5,879 nt of DNA from NCBI GenBank assembly GCA_964591375.1, contig CAZQAU010000056.1, forward strand, positions 1-5,879, given 5' to 3'. Of the stretch, positions 4,843 through 5,879 are shown in pieces. Below the pieces are notes generated by a model that was not told where the DNA came from, did no database searches, and saw only the letters and a program-made list of their open reading frames with translations. Source of the stretch: CAYYYG01 sp964591375. GTDB lineage: Bacteria; Patescibacteriota; Microgenomatia; UBA1406; GWC2-37-13. Every line of letters begins with the position of its first letter. The first letter of the stretch is position 1. The translations under genes and the position numbers were made by a program.

Positions 4843-4891
4843 GTAGAGATGCATCATGATCCGCCTGCCGGTCGGGCAGGTGCGTCTCTAC
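4843..4891. repeat. Nested palindromic repeat between tmk and the membrane protein gene
   Basis: The outer arms are GTAGAGATGCATCATGAT (4843-4860) and GCGTCTCTAC (4882-4891). Joined, they make a 28-nt palindrome with 13 of 14 Watson-Crick pairs and one T-G. Between them sits a 21-nt GC-rich block (4861-4881) whose core CGCCTGCC-GGTCG-GGCAGGTG (4862-4882) is itself an 8-bp hairpin. The simplest reading is one repeat inserted into another. It lies in the intergenic gap and would encode DPPAGRAG if translated. It could also act as a hairpin at the end of the tmk message, although no T-run follows. Confidence 0.7.
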
Positions 4892-4902
4892 ATTTAAAAT
4901 AT

Positions 4903-5358
4903 ATGATACCTGAACTATCACACCCAATTCTCGATGATACAGAAGACAAACTCTATGAATATCTTAATGAGAAGGTACCACATATGCCGCCTGAAGCTAA
5001 AACGAGTATCGTCAAATTCATGCCAATTGGCCTGGTTATTATAATCGTGGCACAACTCGCTTCGATCATGTCTTTCTTTCATGTCAATTCGGTTTTTGAA
5101 GGGCTGGGATATTTATATGGTATGTCGGAAGGAATTATGGGAGTGATCAGTGTGATATTGCTTACCTTGGCAGTATTGCTTGAGGCTGTCTCCATACCGC
5201 TTTTGTTGAAACATAAAATATTAGGCTGGCGGTATGTATTTTATGCTGTTTTGCTTGCGGCGATTAATGATCTTGTGACAGTTAATCTGATAAATTTTGT
5301 TTTTGGTGGCGCGCTCTTACTGTATGTTTTGTTTCAGGTACGGGATAATTATCGCTGA
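4903..5358 (+). CDS. Four-helix integral membrane protein, unknown function
   Basis: 151 aa, not recognised beyond a general likeness to small membrane proteins of Patescibacteria. A 38-residue soluble, mostly acidic N-terminus (HPILDDTEDKLYEYLNEKVP) precedes four hydrophobic segments, at about 39-59, 78-101, 110-127 and 129-146. The tail QVRDNYR is polar. Gly, Glu76 and Glu94 lie in or near helix 2, but no transporter or enzyme motif is evident. Reading the frame back to ATG 4834 would add 23 residues encoded by the palindromic repeat, so I start at ATG 4903 after the repeat. There is no Shine-Dalgarno site. The 72-bp gap after tmk makes co-transcription possible, but nothing ties its function to dTTP synthesis. 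Confidence 0.75.
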   Translation: MIPELSHPILDDTEDKLYEYLNEKVPHMPPEAKTSIVKFMPIGLVIIIVAQLASIMSFFHVNSVFEGLGYLYGMSEGIMGVISVILLTLAVLLEAVSIPLLLKHKILGWRYVFYAVLLAAINDLVTVNLINFVFGGALLLYVLFQVRDNYR

Positions 5359-5414
5359 ATGTAAGAAGGATTTATGTATATGATAATTGTTACAGATGAT
5401 TAATAACTCTTCTG

Positions 5415-5420
5415 TATACT
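5415..5420 (+). promoter_or_regulatory. -10 box of the VIT1/CCC1 gene, placed for a leaderless transcript
   Basis: TATACT (one mismatch to consensus) ends 7 nt before ATG 5428, so transcription should begin at or within a base or two of the start codon. TTGTTACAG (5387-5395) contains only an imperfectly spaced -35 candidate. No Shine-Dalgarno sequence is present. Confidence 0.5.
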
Positions 5421-5427
5421 TGTCTCT

Positions 5428-5879
5428 ATGAATCGAATAAATAAAGCACGGGAAGCATATATAAAAAAAGATCATGCTGCTTTACAGGATGCCCATACTC
5501 CAGACGCCATTGCTCAGTCAATTCATCACAAGGAAGGTCATAAAACAGAGTTTAATTTACCAGAGATTATTTTAGGTGGACAGGACGGCCTTGTGAATGT
5601 TTTGGGTGTGATTTTAGGAGTCGCGGCGGCCAGTACGGGTAATCAGATCGTGATTGTGGCGGGTCTCGCGGCTGCATTTGCGGAAAGTATCTCCATGGCG
5701 GCAGTGGCTTATACTTCAAAAATTGCTGAGGTCGATTATTATCAGTCGGAACTGGAACGGGAGAAATACGAAATTGAGCATATGCCCGAGGCAGAGGAGA
5801 AAGAAGTGCGGGAACTCTATCGTAGTTATGGGTTCGAAGGCACACTCCTTGATCAAGTTGTTGCAACGATTGTTAGTAA
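5428..5879 (+). CDS. VIT1/CCC1-family iron/manganese transporter (3' end outside window)
   Basis: The first 150 codons are present and the frame is open at the window edge. VIT1/CCC1 proteins export or sequester Fe2+ and Mn2+ across a membrane by proton antiport. GGQDGLVNVLGVILGVAAAS (50-69) is the signature first helix with its conserved Asp (D53). AGLAAAFAESISMAAVAYTS (78-97) is the second helix, with Glu86 and Met90 at the family's metal-path positions. Residues 98-137 (YYQSELEREKYEIEHMPEAEE, then LYRSYGFEG) match the amphipathic, Glu-rich cytosolic metal-binding helices. The N-terminal 45 residues are soluble and contain six His, and vary within the family. The remaining helices lie beyond the window. 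Its own -10 box suggests separate transcription from the dTTP cluster. Confidence 0.9.
   Translation, partial: MNRINKAREAYIKKDHAALQDAHTPDAIAQSIHHKEGHKTEFNLPEIILGGQDGLVNVLGVILGVAAASTGNQIVIVAGLAAAFAESISMAAVAYTSKIAEVDYYQSELEREKYEIEHMPEAEEKEVRELYRSYGFEGTLLDQVVATIVS

Noticed and set aside
4834..4902. Upstream ATG start for the four-helix membrane protein
   Set aside because: The extra 23 residues are encoded almost wholly by the nested palindromic repeat. ATG 4903 gives a normal N-terminus.
5374..5403. Nine-codon frame (MYMIIVTDD) after an AAGGA, a possible leader peptide
   Set aside because: The spacing of 3 nt to the first ATG is too short, it lies upstream of the predicted transcription start of the transporter gene, and no attenuator hairpin is visible.

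Overview
The window looks like part of a compact, moderately AT-rich bacterial genome of the Candidate Phyla Radiation (Patescibacteria, Microgenomates-like). That assignment is inference. It rests on short junctions between genes, several small uncharacterised proteins, GC-rich palindromic repeats at gene junctions that encode 'PAGRAG'-type peptides when read through, and a CofE-family ligase with no other F420 gene in view. TGA is used as a stop (5356-5358), so the code looks standard.

Positions 1-382 hold the last 50 codons of an unidentified plus-strand gene. Next comes a 16-bp hairpin, and then a minus-strand terminator that closes the facing gene. Positions 383-1292 carry two small minus-strand genes of unknown function: a Trp-rich protein with one membrane anchor (144 aa) and a 93-aa soluble protein. 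Each has a perfect AAGGAG ribosome binding site. A divergent control region (1293-1447) holds a perfect 14-bp inverted repeat between two opposed -10 boxes.

Positions 1448-4830 form the core: a CofE-family gamma-glutamyl ligase, thymidylate synthase (thyA), dihydrofolate reductase (folA), and a two-domain protein joining a DNPH1/nucleoside 2-deoxyribosyltransferase-like domain to thymidylate kinase (tmk). Together they give a dTTP and folate module. ThyA makes dTMP and oxidises methylene-THF to DHF, FolA regenerates THF, and Tmk makes dTDP. The CofE-like enzyme is a candidate folate polyglutamylase (FolC2-type) rather than an F420 enzyme. The DNPH1-like domain could remove abnormal dNMPs before the kinase activates them. 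The CofE placement and the fusion are the two most interesting points in the window.

Positions 4831-5879 hold a 72-bp gap with one palindromic repeat apparently inserted inside another, a four-helix membrane protein of unknown function, and the first 150 codons of a VIT1/CCC1-family iron/manganese transporter cut by the window edge. None of the plus-strand genes whose start is visible has a recognisable Shine-Dalgarno sequence, and at least two have a -10 box only 6-7 nt before the ATG, which suggests leaderless mRNAs.
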